A stretch of 64,000 bases of DNA, from NCBI RefSeq assembly GCF_000336775.1, contig NZ_AOLJ01000022.1, positions 39,796 through 103,795 of the forward strand. Direction: 5' to 3'. Both the position numbers and the translations under genes were made by a program. This document shows, one piece after another, positions 18,570 through 28,200 of the stretch. Each line of letters begins with the position of its first letter. The stretch's first letter is position 1. The notes under the pieces were generated by a model that was not told where the DNA came from, made no database searches, and saw only the letters and a program-made list of their open reading frames with translations. This DNA is from Haloferax gibbonsii ATCC 33959. Lineage in GTDB: Archaea; Halobacteriota; Halobacteria; Halobacteriales; Haloferacaceae.

Positions 18570-19778
18570 TTAGAACGTGCTGAGTTCGCCTTCGATGGTC
18601 CGACGGGTGATGTCGGTCACGTTCGCGAGTTCGCGGTCGACGATTGCGACGACCTCGTCTTCGATGTCGGCGACGGTGACGCCCTCGTCCGTGATGACTT
18701 TCGCGTCGGCGACGTGCGGCTCGTCGATGGGGCGGCCGATCTGCGAGAGCAGGCGGACCTGCAGGTCGCGGATGCCGTCGACCTCGGCGACGACCGTCTC
18801 GGCGATGTGGGTCGAAAGCAGGTTGTAAATCTTCCCGATGTGGTTGACGGGGTTCTTGCCGGAGGTCGCCTCCATGCTCATCGGGCGGTTCGGCGTGATG
18901 AGGCCGTTGGCGCGGTTGCCGCGGCCGACGGAGCCGTCGTCGCCCTGCTCGGCGGACGTGCCGGTCGTGGTGAGGTAGATGGAGCCCTCCTCGTAGTCGT
19001 CGGCGGTGTTGACCTCGACGTTGACCTCGCGGTCGGTGTAGTCGGTGGCGAGCTCGGAGACGAACTCGCGGACGTCGTCGACGGCGGCGACGTAGTCGTC
19101 GATGTCCTCGATGTGTTTGTCGACCATGGCGGCGGCGACGGTCACGTCGATGACGTCGCCCTCGCGCTTGCCCATGAGCTTGATGTCCTGTCCGAGTTCG
19201 GGGTGGTCGTCGCCGTAGGCCGCGCCGTTGAGGGCGCGCTCGGCTTCGAGGACGATCTGTTCCGTCTCGGTCAGGGGGGCGTGGCCGACGCCGAAGCTCG
19301 TGTCGTTCGCCATCGGGACCTGCTGGGTCTCCTCGCCGAACACGTCCTGGAGGTCGCCGGAGCCCTCGCCGAGCTTCACGTCGACGATGATGTCCGTGCC
19401 CACGTCGAGCCCGGGGATGTTCTCGTTGAGGTACTCGCGGGCGGCCCGGAGCGCCGTCGAATCCACGGGAATCTTCTCGCCGTCGTACTCCTTCGTGGCG
19501 CGGCCGACGATGAGGAGATAGATGGGTTCGATGACCTCGCCGCCGCCGAAGGCGGGCGCGGCCGTGCCGGCGACGAGCTGGGTCTCGTCGGTGTTGTAGT
19601 GAAGCACCTTGCCGACGCGGTCGAGATAGAGGTTCGAGAGGGCGCGGGAGACGCTCTCGGCGATACCGTCGGAGATGGAGTCAGGGTGCCCGATGCCCTT
19701 TCGCTCGACGATTTCGACCTCCTGGTCCTCGACCGCGCGCTTGTCGGCGGATTCGAGGCGGATATTTCGGTCGCTCAT
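18570..19778 (-). CDS. mat: S-adenosylmethionine synthetase, archaeal type
   Basis: Makes S-adenosylmethionine from ATP and methionine. The 402-residue sequence is the archaeal MAT family (distinct from bacterial MetK), recognisable from [20 protein letters not shown] (residues ~26-45), [20 protein letters not shown] and [11 protein letters not shown]. Length is normal and no key stretch is missing. The gene is probably leaderless, with a TATA-like element on the minus strand about 25-33 nt before ATG 19778. It converges with ppk1, with 60 nt between stops. Confidence 0.95.
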   Translation of the reverse strand: MSDRNIRLESADKRAVEDQEVEIVERKGIGHPDSISDGIAESVSRALSNLYLDRVGKVLHYNTDETQLVAGTAAPAFGGGEVIEPIYLLIVGRATKEYDGEKIPVDSTALRAAREYLNENIPGLDVGTDIIVDVKLGEGSGDLQDVFGEETQQVPMANDTSFGVGHAPLTETEQIVLEAERALNGAAYGDDHPELGQDIKLMGKREGDVIDVTVAAAMVDKHIEDIDDYVAAVDDVREFVSELATDYTDREVNVEVNTADDYEEGSIYLTTTGTSAEQGDDGSVGRGNRANGLITPNRPMSMEATSGKNPVNHIGKIYNLLSTHIAETVVAEVDGIRDLQVRLLSQIGRPIDEPHVADAKVITDEGVTVADIEDEVVAIVDRELANVTDITRRTIEGELSTF

Positions 19779-19802
19779 TGGCGGGACGTACCCGGCGGGC
19801 GG

Positions 19803-19811
19803 TTCTATAAC
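19803..19811 (-). promoter_or_regulatory. TATA box of mat
   Basis: On the minus strand this reads GTTATAGAA, centred about 29 nt before the mat start codon, the distance expected for a leaderless archaeal transcript. The surrounding sequence is GC-rich, which makes the AT island stand out. Confidence 0.5.
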
Positions 19812-19853
19812 TTGCGGAAACCTTTGGCCACACTCGTATTACCTGAGAGTATG

Positions 19854-19873
19854 CTCGGGCAGTATCTGCCGAG
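19854..19873. terminator. stem-loop downstream of the CYTH gene
   Basis: CTCGG...CCGAG arms with an added CAG/CTG pairing enclose a TAT loop and one bulged G. It lies 33 nt past the stop codon of the CYTH-domain gene and before the mat promoter, a reasonable place for a transcript end. There is no strong T tract next to it, so a terminator role is tentative. Confidence 0.3.
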
Positions 19874-19905
19874 AGAACGGACGCCTGCGGGAGCCGACGA
19901 CCCGA

Positions 19906-20463
19906 CTACTCCTCGGGCGCGCCCAGCAGCATCCCGAGGTAGGAGGTCCGAATCTGGTCGTCGGGGTCGAGACCGAGGTCGCGGAGGACGGCGAACGCCC
20001 CCTCGCGGGCGTCGTCGACGCCGGACTCGACCTCGACTTCGACCTCCACGAACTCGCCGAGTCCCGCCACCGAATCGAGCGAGACGGTGTAGCCGTCGAG
20101 GGCGAACCGCTCGCGGTCCTTCTCGACGGTCGCGGCGGAGTCGAAACCGACGGCCTCGCAGATGGCGTCCATCGTCTCGCCGTCCTCGACGCCCGTCTCG
20201 TACTCCCGGCGGGTCTTCGACGACTCGTCGACGAGCGGTCCCTTGTAGGTGACGACGGTCTCCTCGTCGGCGAGGTCGCCGCCCTCGTAGCGCGACTCGC
20301 GCCGGAGTCGAAGCGCCTCGTCGGTCTCGGCGAAGTCCCTGTGCGGGGCGTCGTAGTAGGTGTCCGTCTGGGCGACGCGGTTGACCTGCTCGGCTTCGGT
20401 CGCGTCGAGTCGCTCCCGAACCGCGTCGTGGTCCGCGCGCACCTTGACCTCGACTTCGTACAT
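19906..20463 (-). CDS. cyaB: CYTH-domain protein (class IV adenylate cyclase / triphosphatase)
   Basis: A 185-residue CYTH-fold protein. It opens MYEVEVKVRAD with the hallmark ExExK (Glu3, Glu5, Lys7) and has alternating charged strands that line the triphosphate tunnel (LRLRRESRY, VVTYKGPL, EVEVEVES). Family members are class IV adenylate cyclases, thiamine-triphosphatases or other triphosphate hydrolases; activity cannot be told from sequence. The start at 20463 puts ExExK at its usual place; an upstream in-frame start would add nine atypical residues. The symbol follows common annotation and does not assert cAMP synthesis. Confidence 0.8.
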   Translation of the reverse strand: MYEVEVKVRADHDAVRERLDATEAEQVNRVAQTDTYYDAPHRDFAETDEALRLRRESRYEGGDLADEETVVTYKGPLVDESSKTRREYETGVEDGETMDAICEAVGFDSAATVEKDRERFALDGYTVSLDSVAGLGEFVEVEVEVESGVDDAREGAFAVLRDLGLDPDDQIRTSYLGMLLGAPEE

Positions 20464-20577
20464 GCTTCGACCGGCGCGTCCGGGGGGCAAAAACCTCGGT
20501 GACTCGCGCCGGCGACCCCTCAGTATCGAGGTATTTGTTACCTTTTATCATGCAAGACCGCGTAGTACGACGGGAGT

Positions 20578-21093
20578 ATGAGCCAAGAGACGCCGAACCC
20601 GGCCACCGCAGTAGAACAGCGCGTCGGCGAGGCCGCCGACTACGAAATCACGGGTCGCGTCATCCTCACCGCGATGGCGAGCGGGTTCGTCGGGACGGTG
20701 TTGATGCTCCCCGTCCTCGTCGGCATCCCCGAACTCCTCGGCCTCTTCACGACCGGGCCGATTACGCGATTCGCCGGGATGGCGGCGTTCTTCGGCTACG
20801 AACCGACGCTCGCCCTCGGTGCGTTCCTCTTCGGCATCGGCGGGGTCATCGTCCTCCCGGTGACGTTCGTCGTCGTCGGGGCGTTCCTCCCGCCGGAGTC
20901 GCCGGAGTACCTCCGCGGCGTGTCGTTCGCGACGCTCTACTGGGTCGGGTTCGTGCCGGCGTTCTGGCCGCAGGCCGACGCGTTCGTCATCCTCTCGTTC
21001 CTCGTGTTCTCGCTTCTGGCCCACTGGGTGTACGGCCTCTCGCTCGGCTACCTGCTCGACCTGTTCGCGGGCATCCCGCAACACGAGGTCTGA
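20578..21093 (+). CDS. multi-helix membrane protein (DUF6789-like), next to oxidase genes
   Basis: A 171-residue protein with four to five predicted membrane helices (about residues 28-50, 60-75, 80-105, 118-135, 138-160). It looks like the DUF6789 membrane proteins often found near haloarchaeal terminal oxidases (recalled, not searched). Function unknown. A TATA-like CCTTTTATC (about 20541-20549) lies some 30 nt before the ATG, so it has its own leaderless promoter. It stands 184 nt before the cytochrome oxidase operon on the same strand. Confidence 0.65.
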   Translation: MSQETPNPATAVEQRVGEAADYEITGRVILTAMASGFVGTVLMLPVLVGIPELLGLFTTGPITRFAGMAAFFGYEPTLALGAFLFGIGGVIVLPVTFVVVGAFLPPESPEYLRGVSFATLYWVGFVPAFWPQADAFVILSFLVFSLLAHWVYGLSLGYLLDLFAGIPQHEV

Positions 21094-21249
21094 CCGGGCG
21101 TCGCCGGCGGTCGGGCTCTCCGTCGTCCACCGTCGCCCGCGACCCCGACCGCCGTCCGTTCTGTTCTCTTCTTTCGCCGAGCGACCGGAAACGTCCGTTC
21201 GAGGCCGGTCACCACCGACTTCTCCGAAACAATAATCATCACGAACGTT

Positions 21250-21260
21250 AATTATACTAT
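21250..21260 (+). promoter_or_regulatory. TATA box of the cytochrome oxidase operon
   Basis: AATTATACTAT ends about 17 nt and begins 27 nt before the coxB ATG at 21277, fitting a leaderless start. It sits in a short AT-rich tract (21225-21262) within GC-rich DNA. It presumably serves the whole coxB-coxAC-subunit IV run, whose genes overlap or nearly touch. Confidence 0.55.
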
Positions 21261-21276
21261 TTGGGTGGTGTTATCA

Positions 21277-22053
21277 ATGGTCACGGAACTCGTACCGGCG
21301 GCCGCGTTCCCGCTCCAGTCGGGGTTGGTCCCGCGAGGGACGCGCACGTTCGTCTTCGAAAGCATCTTCGAGGTGTTCCTGCTCTTGGGGACGCTCGTCG
21401 GGGTCGTCGTCGTGGGGTACATGCTCTACAACGCGTACAAGTATCGCTCCGGCTCCGGAAACGGTCACATCGACGACGAGGACCGCCTCGTCCTCGGGGA
21501 ACTCCCGTCGGGGAGCGGCGGCGGGCGAAAGCTGTTCACTTCGTTTTTCATGAGCATGATAATCGTCGTCTCGCTGGTCTCGTGGACGTACCTGACGCTC
21601 CTGTACGTCGAGGAGGGCCCCTCCGACGCCGAGTCGCTCGACGTCGAGGTCGAGGGCTACCAGTTCGGCTGGCGCTTTACCTATCCGAACGGCCATACCA
21701 CCGACGGCGTGCTCCGGGTCCCCGCTGACCGGCCCGTCCAGCTGACGATTACCACCGCGGACGTGTTCCACAACTTCGGCATCACGGAGTTACGCGTCAA
21801 GTCCGACGCCATCCCCGGCCAGGAGACCGAGACGTGGTTCACCGCCGACGAGCCCGGGACCTACACCGCCCAGTGTTACGAACTCTGCGGGGCGGGCCAC
21901 TCCTACATGTCCGCCGAGGTCATCGTGATGCCGCCCGACGAGTACGAGGCGTGGTACGCGAACACGACCGCGGATAACGCGACCGCGAGCGAGTCGAGCG
22001 CCGATGAATCGGTCGCCGCGAAATCGAGTCTCCGACCGGCGGTGGTCCCATGA
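21277..22053 (+). CDS. coxB: cytochrome c oxidase subunit II
   Basis: A 258-residue subunit II of a haem-copper oxidase. It has an N-terminal signal-like region, two transmembrane helices (about residues 30-55 and 85-110) and an extracytoplasmic cupredoxin domain. The binuclear CuA site is visible in [18 protein letters not shown] (His) and in [12 protein letters not shown] (two Cys, His, Met), so it can accept electrons from a soluble donor such as a halocyanin. ATG 21277 is preferred to GTG 21265 because of TATA spacing. Its TGA overlaps the next ATG (ATGA), so it is translationally coupled to the subunit I-III gene. Confidence 0.92.
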   Translation: MVTELVPAAAFPLQSGLVPRGTRTFVFESIFEVFLLLGTLVGVVVVGYMLYNAYKYRSGSGNGHIDDEDRLVLGELPSGSGGGRKLFTSFFMSMIIVVSLVSWTYLTLLYVEEGPSDAESLDVEVEGYQFGWRFTYPNGHTTDGVLRVPADRPVQLTITTADVFHNFGITELRVKSDAIPGQETETWFTADEPGTYTAQCYELCGAGHSYMSAEVIVMPPDEYEAWYANTTADNATASESSADESVAAKSSLRPAVVP

Positions 22054-24611
22054 CCGACGCGTCTCCCGGAGGGGACGCCGCGGCCGACGGGGGCCACGAG
22101 GTCGCCCGCGGCGGCGACGACCACGACTTCCCCGGCACGGGGAGCATCAAGCGCTGGTTCGTCACGACGAACCACAAGGACGTCGGCATCCTCTACATCG
22201 TCACGTCGCTTTTCTTCCTCGTGCTCGGCGGCGTCCTCGCGTGGCTGATGCGCATCCAACTGCTCGCCCCGCGGGCGCTCGGCGAGGGGATTCTCGCGCC
22301 CGTCGCGTACAACCAGGCCGTCTCGGCCCACGGGCTGTTGATGGTGTTCTGGTTCCTCTCGCCGTTCGCGTTCGGCTTCGCCAACTACGTCGTCCCGCTC
22401 CAACTCGGCGCGAAGGACCTCGCGTTCCCGCGGCTCAACGCGCTGTCGTACTGGCTCTATCTCTTTTCTGGCATCCTGTTCGGCGTCTCGTTCTTCCAAG
22501 GGGGGACGTTCTCCGGCGGGTGGACGATGTACGCCCCGCTGAACGTCCCGACGTTCACGCCGGACGTGGGGGCGTCGACGGCCGTCCTGGCGCTCGTGCT
22601 GTTCGTCGCCTCGGTCACCGTCTCGTCGGTCAACTTCCTGACGACGATGCACCGAATGCGCGCCGAGGGGCTGACGCTCCGGAACGTCCCGCTGTTTAGC
22701 TGGACGATTCTCCTGACGGCGTGGATGATGCTGTTCGCCTTCGCGGCGCTTCTGGCGGCGCTCTTGGTGCTCTCGTCGGACCGCCTGCTCGGGACGACCT
22801 ACTTCGCCATGGAGTCGCCGGCGGGGGCGCTCCTGTGGACGCACCTGTTTTGGTTCTTCGGCCACCCCGAGGTGTACATCGTCTTCTTCCCGGCGCTCGG
22901 CGTCATGGCGGAGGTGTTCCAGACGTTCCCCGGCCGCCGCATCGTCGGCCGCAAGTGGTTCATCCTCGCGATGGTGCTCGTCGCCATCCAGAGCTTCGCC
23001 GTCTGGATGCACCACATGTTCCTGACGAGCATCAACCTGCAGGTGAAGACCCTGTTCATGATCACCACTATCGGAATCTCCCTGCCGTTCGACCTGATGG
23101 TGTTCGCGCTCATCTACACGATGCTGAAGGGGAAGATACGCTTCACGACGCCGTTCCTGTTCGTCTTCGGGGCGCTCCTGTTGTTCATCATCGGCGGCAT
23201 CACCGGCGTCTTCCTCGGCGCGGTCGTCCTCGACTACGAGTTCCGCGGCACCTACTGGGTCGTCGCCCACTTCCACTACGTGATGGTCGGCGGAGTGACG
23301 GCCCTCGTCGGCGGCCTCTACTACTGGTTCCCGAAGATGACCGGCCGGATGTACGACGAGTTCCTCGGCAAACTCCACTTCGCCGTCTACTTCGTCGGCT
23401 TCAACCTGCTGTACTTCCCGCTTTTCGTCGCGTGGGAGACGCCCCGCCGCGTGTTCGACTACGCGCCCGAACTCGCGCCGTGGCACCAGCTCGCCACCGT
23501 CGGCGGGTTCGTCCTCGGGCTGTCGTTCCTCATCATGTTCTACAACCTGTTCAAGAGCGCCTTCGTCGGCGACCCCGCGCCCGACAACCCGTGGGAGTAC
23601 GCGACCACGGCCGAGTGGGCCGTCTCGTCGCCGCCGCCGCTTGAGAACTTCGACGGGACGCCGACCTACCGCGACGGCCACCTCGAATTCATCGACGACG
23701 GCGAGGTCGCGCCGAGCGAGGAGCGTTCCGGCGGGCCGACCGGTGCGGCCGTCTCCGACGGCGGCGTCACCGCGTCGGCGACGAGAGCGGTCACCGCGGA
23801 CGCGGAACTGCCGACCGCCGAAGCGACCGAAGTCGAGGGACCGAGTCACGCGAGCATCTGGCCGTTCGTCCTCTCGGCCGGCGCGTTCCTCGTCCTCCTC
23901 GGCCTCTCGCCGCTCCAAGACGCCGCGTTCCCCGAGGGGATGGTCGGGGCCGCCTACGCGACCACGGCGGTCGCGGGCGGCGTCGTCACCCTCGGGTCGC
24001 TCGTCGCCATGGGGCTCGAACCGTTCCACGGCCCGGTCTTCGAGGAGGGCGAGGCGTGGCCCTTCGCCGGCATCGACAACGGCAAGGTCGGGATGTGGAT
24101 ATTCCTCGCGTCCGACGTGGTGCTGTTCGGCGGCTTCCTCGGGGCCTACGTGTTCACCCGGGTCGCCTTCGGCTGGACCGGCTGGGAGCCGATTCCGTCG
24201 GACCCGATTCCCGGGCTCGTGAACACCTACATCCTGCTCACGAGCAGTTTCACGGTCGTGCTCGCGCTCGTCGCGGCCGAGAAGAAACACAAGTGGGGGC
24301 TCGTGACGAGCCTCGGGGCCACGTTCGTCCTCGGCATCGGCTTCCTCGTCAACAAGGGGCTGGAGTGGCAGCACCTGTTCCACGAGGGGCTGTGGCTCTC
24401 GACGAACGTCCGCGCCTCGACGTTCTTCCTCACGACGGGCCTCCACGCCGCTCACGTCATCGCGGGGCTCGTCGTCGCACTGTACCTGACCGCGCGCGCC
24501 TGGCGGGGCGCGTACCTCGAAGACAGCCGCTCGGTGGAGTACTTCGGCCTCTACTGGCACTTCGTCGACATCGTCTGGCTGTTCCTGTTCCCGCTGTTCT
24601 ACATCCTGTGA
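22050..24611 (+). CDS. coxAC: cytochrome c oxidase subunits I and III, fused
   Basis: An 853-residue fusion. Residues ~30-510 are subunit I with twelve helices: His94 (haem a), HPEVY at 272-276 (CuB His and cross-linked Tyr), His321-His322 (CuB), and AHFH at 406-409 (haem a3 and a ligands). D-pathway residues Asp123, Asn130 and Glu274 are present. By eye the K-pathway lysine is replaced (SLPFDLM, residues 344-350). A hydrophilic linker (~512-598) joins a subunit III-like region (~600-853) with seven helices. The enzyme reduces O2 to water and pumps protons. Such fusions are common in haloarchaea. Confidence 0.92.
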   Translation: MTDASPGGDAAADGGHEVARGGDDHDFPGTGSIKRWFVTTNHKDVGILYIVTSLFFLVLGGVLAWLMRIQLLAPRALGEGILAPVAYNQAVSAHGLLMVFWFLSPFAFGFANYVVPLQLGAKDLAFPRLNALSYWLYLFSGILFGVSFFQGGTFSGGWTMYAPLNVPTFTPDVGASTAVLALVLFVASVTVSSVNFLTTMHRMRAEGLTLRNVPLFSWTILLTAWMMLFAFAALLAALLVLSSDRLLGTTYFAMESPAGALLWTHLFWFFGHPEVYIVFFPALGVMAEVFQTFPGRRIVGRKWFILAMVLVAIQSFAVWMHHMFLTSINLQVKTLFMITTIGISLPFDLMVFALIYTMLKGKIRFTTPFLFVFGALLLFIIGGITGVFLGAVVLDYEFRGTYWVVAHFHYVMVGGVTALVGGLYYWFPKMTGRMYDEFLGKLHFAVYFVGFNLLYFPLFVAWETPRRVFDYAPELAPWHQLATVGGFVLGLSFLIMFYNLFKSAFVGDPAPDNPWEYATTAEWAVSSPPPLENFDGTPTYRDGHLEFIDDGEVAPSEERSGGPTGAAVSDGGVTASATRAVTADAELPTAEATEVEGPSHASIWPFVLSAGAFLVLLGLSPLQDAAFPEGMVGAAYATTAVAGGVVTLGSLVAMGLEPFHGPVFEEGEAWPFAGIDNGKVGMWIFLASDVVLFGGFLGAYVFTRVAFGWTGWEPIPSDPIPGLVNTYILLTSSFTVVLALVAAEKKHKWGLVTSLGATFVLGIGFLVNKGLEWQHLFHEGLWLSTNVRASTFFLTTGLHAAHVIAGLVVALYLTARAWRGAYLEDSRSVEYFGLYWHFVDIVWLFLFPLFYIL

Positions 24612-24621
24612 GGTGACAGAA

Positions 24622-24882
24622 ATGGTATCAACGAAACTCTATACGGCGATTTACGCGGTGTTGTTCGTCTCGGCGACCGTCCAGGTGCTGGTCGAGTTCG
24701 CCGGGCTGAGTTACTGGCTGGCCTTCGGCGTCATCATGGTCCTGTCGGCCGCGAAGGCGGTGCTGGTCGCGGCGTACTTCCAGCACCTCCGGTTCGAGCC
24801 GCGCTCGCTGACGTATCTGGTCGGCATCGGCCTCGTGGCCGCGCTGGCGCTCACGCTCGCGGCGTCGTACTCGCTCCTGTGA
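24622..24882 (+). CDS. cytochrome oxidase subunit IV
   Basis: An 86-residue protein with three membrane helices (about residues 5-27, 31-53, 60-83), the pattern of prokaryotic COX4-type subunit IV, including AKAVLVAAYFQHLRFE before the last helix. AGGTGA (24611-24616) forms a ribosome-binding site 5 nt before ATG 24622 and decides this start over a GTG at 24613. It is the third gene of the oxidase operon, 10 nt after coxAC, and probably aids complex assembly or stability. Confidence 0.85.
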   Translation: MVSTKLYTAIYAVLFVSATVQVLVEFAGLSYWLAFGVIMVLSAAKAVLVAAYFQHLRFEPRSLTYLVGIGLVAALALTLAASYSLL

Positions 24883-25112
24883 CCGTGCGAGCCGACTCCC
24901 ATCCCCACTGGCGCTCCCGCGAAACCCTCACTGCGGTCGGCTACGCCCTCCTGTTTTCGGTCCCCGTCGGCGTCGGCGTGACCGTCATGATGACCCGCGT
25001 CGCGCCCGGCGGACTCACCGACCCGCTCGTCGTCGGTCCCGGTCTCGTGCTCGCGGTGGCAGTCTTCGCGCTCGTCGTCGCCGCCGCGACGACCGGCGAG
25101 AACGCGGCCTGA
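24879..25112 (+). CDS. small membrane protein at the end of the oxidase operon
   Basis: A 77-residue protein with two membrane helices (about residues 18-40 and 50-70). Its GTG start overlaps the TGA of subunit IV (GTGA), a signature of coupling, so it is likely part of the oxidase operon and may be a minor subunit or assembly factor. A second GTG at 24885 is also possible. No family is recognised. Confidence 0.65.
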   Translation: MTVRADSHPHWRSRETLTAVGYALLFSVPVGVGVTVMMTRVAPGGLTDPLVVGPGLVLAVAVFALVVAAATTGENAA

Positions 25113-25238
25113 CTGGGCGCTATTCGTCTCTTTCTGTGGCTCTGTCGAACTCGTTAGAAGCTGATAGAACTGTGTGATACAGACAGGGAACACACGTATC
25201 TCCGGCGAATATACGTTCTGTCGGAGAAATAAGTCGGT

Positions 25239-25433
25239 ATGGAACGAAACAGGGCGCTTACCGTTTACCTCATTGTTCCGTGTCTACTCTATGGTTCCGC
25301 GTTCGTTATCGTGTTAACTCAGTTTTCGGATGTAGTTGATACCAACACTCTGAGGATGTCACACACGACATTTGCGGTGGTTATGGCGATAGTGCTCCTC
25401 GTGAAAAGAGACGAACTGTCTGCCGATAACTAA
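25239..25433 (+). CDS. small AT-rich membrane protein
   Basis: A 64-residue protein with two membrane helices (about residues 8-28 and 42-56) separated by a polar loop. Its base composition is clearly lower in G+C than the oxidase operon before it, with codons such as ATA, GTT and ACA that are rare nearby, so it may have been acquired. GGAGAAATAAG (25221-25231) supplies a possible ribosome site or TATA element. It has no recognised family, and whether it is expressed is uncertain. Confidence 0.45.
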   Translation: MERNRALTVYLIVPCLLYGSAFVIVLTQFSDVVDTNTLRMSHTTFAVVMAIVLLVKRDELSADN

Positions 25434-25553
25434 GCGCCCTCTATTCAGCACGACCGCAGAAAACCATCCGTAACTGAGGGCTTCGACAGAATCTCTTTTT
25501 CCTCCTCCGCACTCGCACGTACCTTCTTTGACTCTGCCGTGGTAACACTACGC

Positions 25554-25769
25554 ATGAATCGGACTACCGTCGCACTCGCGGCCGCCTTCGGAGCAGTCGT
25601 CCTCGGACTCGCGGTCCTCCTCGGCTCGGAGGCGGTCGGCGCAAGCGAATCGTTCGTCGTGGTCGGCGGCGTCGTCGCGCTGGCCGGCGTCGGCGTCCTC
25701 ACCGGCGTCGTGATGCGCCTGCCCGACCCCGCCGAAGGTGAACACGGCGGGGACAGCGGTCACGCCTGA
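25554..25769 (+). CDS. small two-helix membrane protein
   Basis: A 71-residue protein with a signal-like first helix (about residues 6-25) and a second helix (about 32-52), then a hydrophilic tail rich in Asp, Glu, Gly and His (EGEHGGDSGHA). The start at ATG 25554 gives the charged MNRTT before the first helix. It converges with the zinc-finger/TM gene, leaving 14 nt. Position between the oxidase operon and the opposing membrane-gene block suggests membership of the same respiratory neighbourhood. Function unknown. Confidence 0.55.
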   Translation: MNRTTVALAAAFGAVVLGLAVLLGSEAVGASESFVVVGGVVALAGVGVLTGVVMRLPDPAEGEHGGDSGHA

Positions 25770-25783
25770 ACTCTCCGGCCCCG

Positions 25784-26071
25784 TCACAGGCTGAACCCGA
25801 CGACCGCGAGCAGGAACAGCGCCGTGAAGACCACTCCGAGCGCGCCAGCGACCTTCAGGTGATAGACGAACAGCTCTTCGTCCTCTGCCTCGACCGCGGC
25901 CTCGTACGCCGCGGCTTCGCCGTCACTCAGTCCCTCGTGCGCGTCGCCGACGTGGAGGTCTCGGAGTCGCTCCCGGCGGAACGGGCGGTCGCAGTAGGGA
26001 CACGTCGCCGCCGCGGTCTCGCCGCCGGGGACGACGGTCTCGGGGACGACGGCCGATTTCTCGCGGTTCAC
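25784..26071 (-). CDS. zinc-finger protein with C-terminal membrane anchor
   Basis: A 95-residue protein with a C2H2-like finger CPYCDRPFRRERLRDLHVGDAH (about residues 24-45, Cys pair then two His) followed by one membrane helix near the C-terminus (residues ~73-93). It starts at GTG 26071, which overlaps the TGA of the upstream 474-residue membrane-protein gene as GTGA. Anchored zinc fingers of this kind are haloarchaea-specific and uncharacterised. Translational coupling implies stoichiometric production with the larger membrane protein. No partner or ligand can be named. Confidence 0.7.
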   Translation of the reverse strand: MNREKSAVVPETVVPGGETAAATCPYCDRPFRRERLRDLHVGDAHEGLSDGEAAAYEAAVEAEDEELFVYHLKVAGALGVVFTALFLLAVVGFSL

Positions 26072-27492
26072 CCTGCGACACCCCCGACCGTCGGCTGGGC
26101 GACGACCCAGAGGCTCGCCATCGTGTAGCCGACCGTGACGGCGACGAAGGGGTACTCGCTCCGGAGCGGTTGCAGGCGACCCGGAAAGAGGTCGAACGCG
26201 CGGGCGTGGGCGACCCACACCGAAAGCAGGTGACCGAGGACGACGAACGCCAACTGGAGGCCGCCGAACCACGCCGGAACGACCAGCACCGAGGGGTTCG
26301 CGGGCGGCGACAGCGGCGAGGCCGCGACCGCGACCAGCGCGGGCGCGAGGCCGACGACGTAGCCGAGGAAGTGCGCGAGGTGGTAGCCGGCGGCGATGGG
26401 GACCAACGCGGGCGCGAACCAACCGGCGACGAAGCCGACGGTCACGTACGTGTCGGCGGTTCCGCGGGCGACTCGCGCCGCCAGCCGGTAGCCGCCGAGG
26501 AAGACGAGAAAGCCGGCGACGATTCCGACGAGGTTCGCGAGCCACGCGGGAACCGGAGCCGCGGCGTCGAGGACGCGACCCCACGCGACGGTGACGACGA
26601 GGCCGTCGAACGTCGTCACCCAGAGGAGCGCGACGACAAAGGCCACGTCGTCGGCTCCCAGTCGCTCGCGGGCGCGCGCCAGTCCCGCGCCGGGAACCGA
26701 AACCGAGAGGCCGCTGTCGTCGCCCCGCTGGACCGGAGCGAGCAGGCCGTACAGCCGGAACACCCGAGCGACAGGGTCGGCGCGGCGGAACCACACGTCG
26801 CCGTAGACGACCGCGCCGCCGACAGTAAGCAGGCTGTACGCGACGACCACGGCCGCGAGCGCCCGCGGGTCCGCCGCGAGCGGGCTGACGACCTCCAGCC
26901 AGACGAGTCCGAGCAGGCCGGCGACGCTCGGCCACGACCCGAGCCGGTCGGGGTACGACCGCGACAGCCCCAACGTCTCCCTGAACCGACCTCGAAGCGC
27001 CGCGCCGAGCGTCCGCCACGGGTTCACGAGCGGCCACGCGTTCCCGACGAGGTAGGTGACCATCGTGAATCCGGCCCACCAGCCGACCCAGACGAGCAGG
27101 ACGCCGAGGTTGGCGATGCCGACGGGCGGTCCGAACAGCCCGAAGCCGACGACGAGGACGAGCGCGGCGACGCCGAGTAGTTTGAGTGCGACCGCCGCGG
27201 TTGCGACGGCCCCGGCGAGTCCTCTGATTCGGACGCCGACCCGCTCGAAGGCGTCGAGCGTCTCGTCGTCGGTGACGAACGCCGACAGCAGGAAGGAGAC
27301 GCAGACGACGCCGCCGCCGGAGACGACGACGAGCCAGAACGGGGCCGGAACCGAGCGGAGCGACCCGGCCAGCGAGCCGGCGTGCGCGAGCGCCGGAGCC
27401 GAAAAGGTGAGCGACGCGACTGCCAGCGCGACTGTCCAGACGGCACCGCGTCGAACCGCAACGCCGACCGCGGAGCCGTCGCGCTCGCTCAT
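26068..27492 (-). CDS. polytopic membrane protein (fenitrothion-hydrolase-like family)
   Basis: A 474-residue membrane protein with a signal-like N-terminus (ALAHAGSL) and about ten to twelve helices. Features include NAWPLVNPWRTLG near residue 150 and conserved-looking histidines in PIAAGYHLAHFLGYVVG near 380. I recall proteins labelled fenitrothion hydrolase (FedB-like) with a similar NPWR motif in actinobacteria; the label says little about true function. It overlaps its upstream neighbour by ATGA and its downstream neighbour by GTGA, so all three are one operon. The location beside cytochrome oxidase suggests a role in copper, haem or oxidase biogenesis. Confidence 0.6.
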   Translation of the reverse strand: MSERDGSAVGVAVRRGAVWTVALAVASLTFSAPALAHAGSLAGSLRSVPAPFWLVVVSGGGVVCVSFLLSAFVTDDETLDAFERVGVRIRGLAGAVATAAVALKLLGVAALVLVVGFGLFGPPVGIANLGVLLVWVGWWAGFTMVTYLVGNAWPLVNPWRTLGAALRGRFRETLGLSRSYPDRLGSWPSVAGLLGLVWLEVVSPLAADPRALAAVVVAYSLLTVGGAVVYGDVWFRRADPVARVFRLYGLLAPVQRGDDSGLSVSVPGAGLARARERLGADDVAFVVALLWVTTFDGLVVTVAWGRVLDAAAPVPAWLANLVGIVAGFLVFLGGYRLAARVARGTADTYVTVGFVAGWFAPALVPIAAGYHLAHFLGYVVGLAPALVAVAASPLSPPANPSVLVVPAWFGGLQLAFVVLGHLLSVWVAHARAFDLFPGRLQPLRSEYPFVAVTVGYTMASLWVVAQPTVGGVAG

Positions 27493-28199
27493 CGTCGCGC
27501 CCGCTCCGCAAGCGACGGTCCGAACGCGAGTAGGGCCGCGGCGACGACGAACACCAGCGTCGAGATGTCGACCGAAAGCGCCCGGAGTGCGCTCACGACG
27601 CCGGTGCCGCCGGCCGCGCCCGCGACCAGACCGCCGACGAGCGGGAAGGTACAGCCGACACACGAAACGAGCCCGAGCGCCCCCGAGAGCGCGCTCTTCG
27701 CCGCGTCGAGGACCGCGGCGTAGACGAGGTACGCGAGCGCGAGGTAGCCGGCGACGCGGTACGGGACGAACGTCCCGGAGACGACTTCGCCGGCGTAGCC
27801 GACCCGCGGACCCCACCCCGGCGCGGCGAGCGAGAACTGCCAGCCGGTCGGGTGCCGCGCGGTCGCGACGTGTCCGTGGCTCCCGCCGAGGAGCGCGGCG
27901 AAGTCAACGGACACCAACCCGGCCAGCGACGCGAGGGTCACGAAGTACGCGACGGCGACTCCCCCGGCGGCGAGTCGCGCTCGGCCGCTCGCTCGCGGCG
28001 GGTCGGTCCAGAGAACGGCCGCCGCGCCGACGGTTATCCAGACGAACGGGTAGAACAGGTACCGGAGGCTCTCGACGCGCTCCGGCGCGGCGTAGAGGTA
28101 CGCCCCGACGGCGAGCGCCTCGACCCAGCAGAGCGCCGCGAGCCACCACAACCGCGGCGCGTGTCGCGGGTCGAGTCGCCCCGCGTACGAGGTCGCCAT
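27489..28199 (-). CDS. membrane protein with CxxC in a helix (DUF7546-like)
   Basis: A 236-residue protein with six or seven membrane helices. A CVGC motif (about residues 178-181) lies at the start of a hydrophobic segment, VSCVGCTFPLVGG, and a His-containing loop SHGHVATARHP is near residue 108. The Cys pair could bind metal or act in redox. Its ATG lies one base before the stop of the upstream 155-residue gene (28201), and its end overlaps the next gene by 4 nt. The family label is from memory. Function unknown. Confidence 0.6.
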   Translation of the reverse strand: MATSYAGRLDPRHAPRLWWLAALCWVEALAVGAYLYAAPERVESLRYLFYPFVWITVGAAAVLWTDPPRASGRARLAAGGVAVAYFVTLASLAGLVSVDFAALLGGSHGHVATARHPTGWQFSLAAPGWGPRVGYAGEVVSGTFVPYRVAGYLALAYLVYAAVLDAAKSALSGALGLVSCVGCTFPLVGGLVAGAAGGTGVVSALRALSVDISTLVFVVAAALLAFGPSLAERARR

Positions 28200-28200
28200 C

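Noticed and set aside
21903..24560. A very long open frame antisense to the cytochrome oxidase genes
   Set aside because: It is rich in Arg, Glu, Asp and Val runs produced by the complementary codons of a GC-rich gene and matches no family, while the sense strand encodes a clear oxidase.
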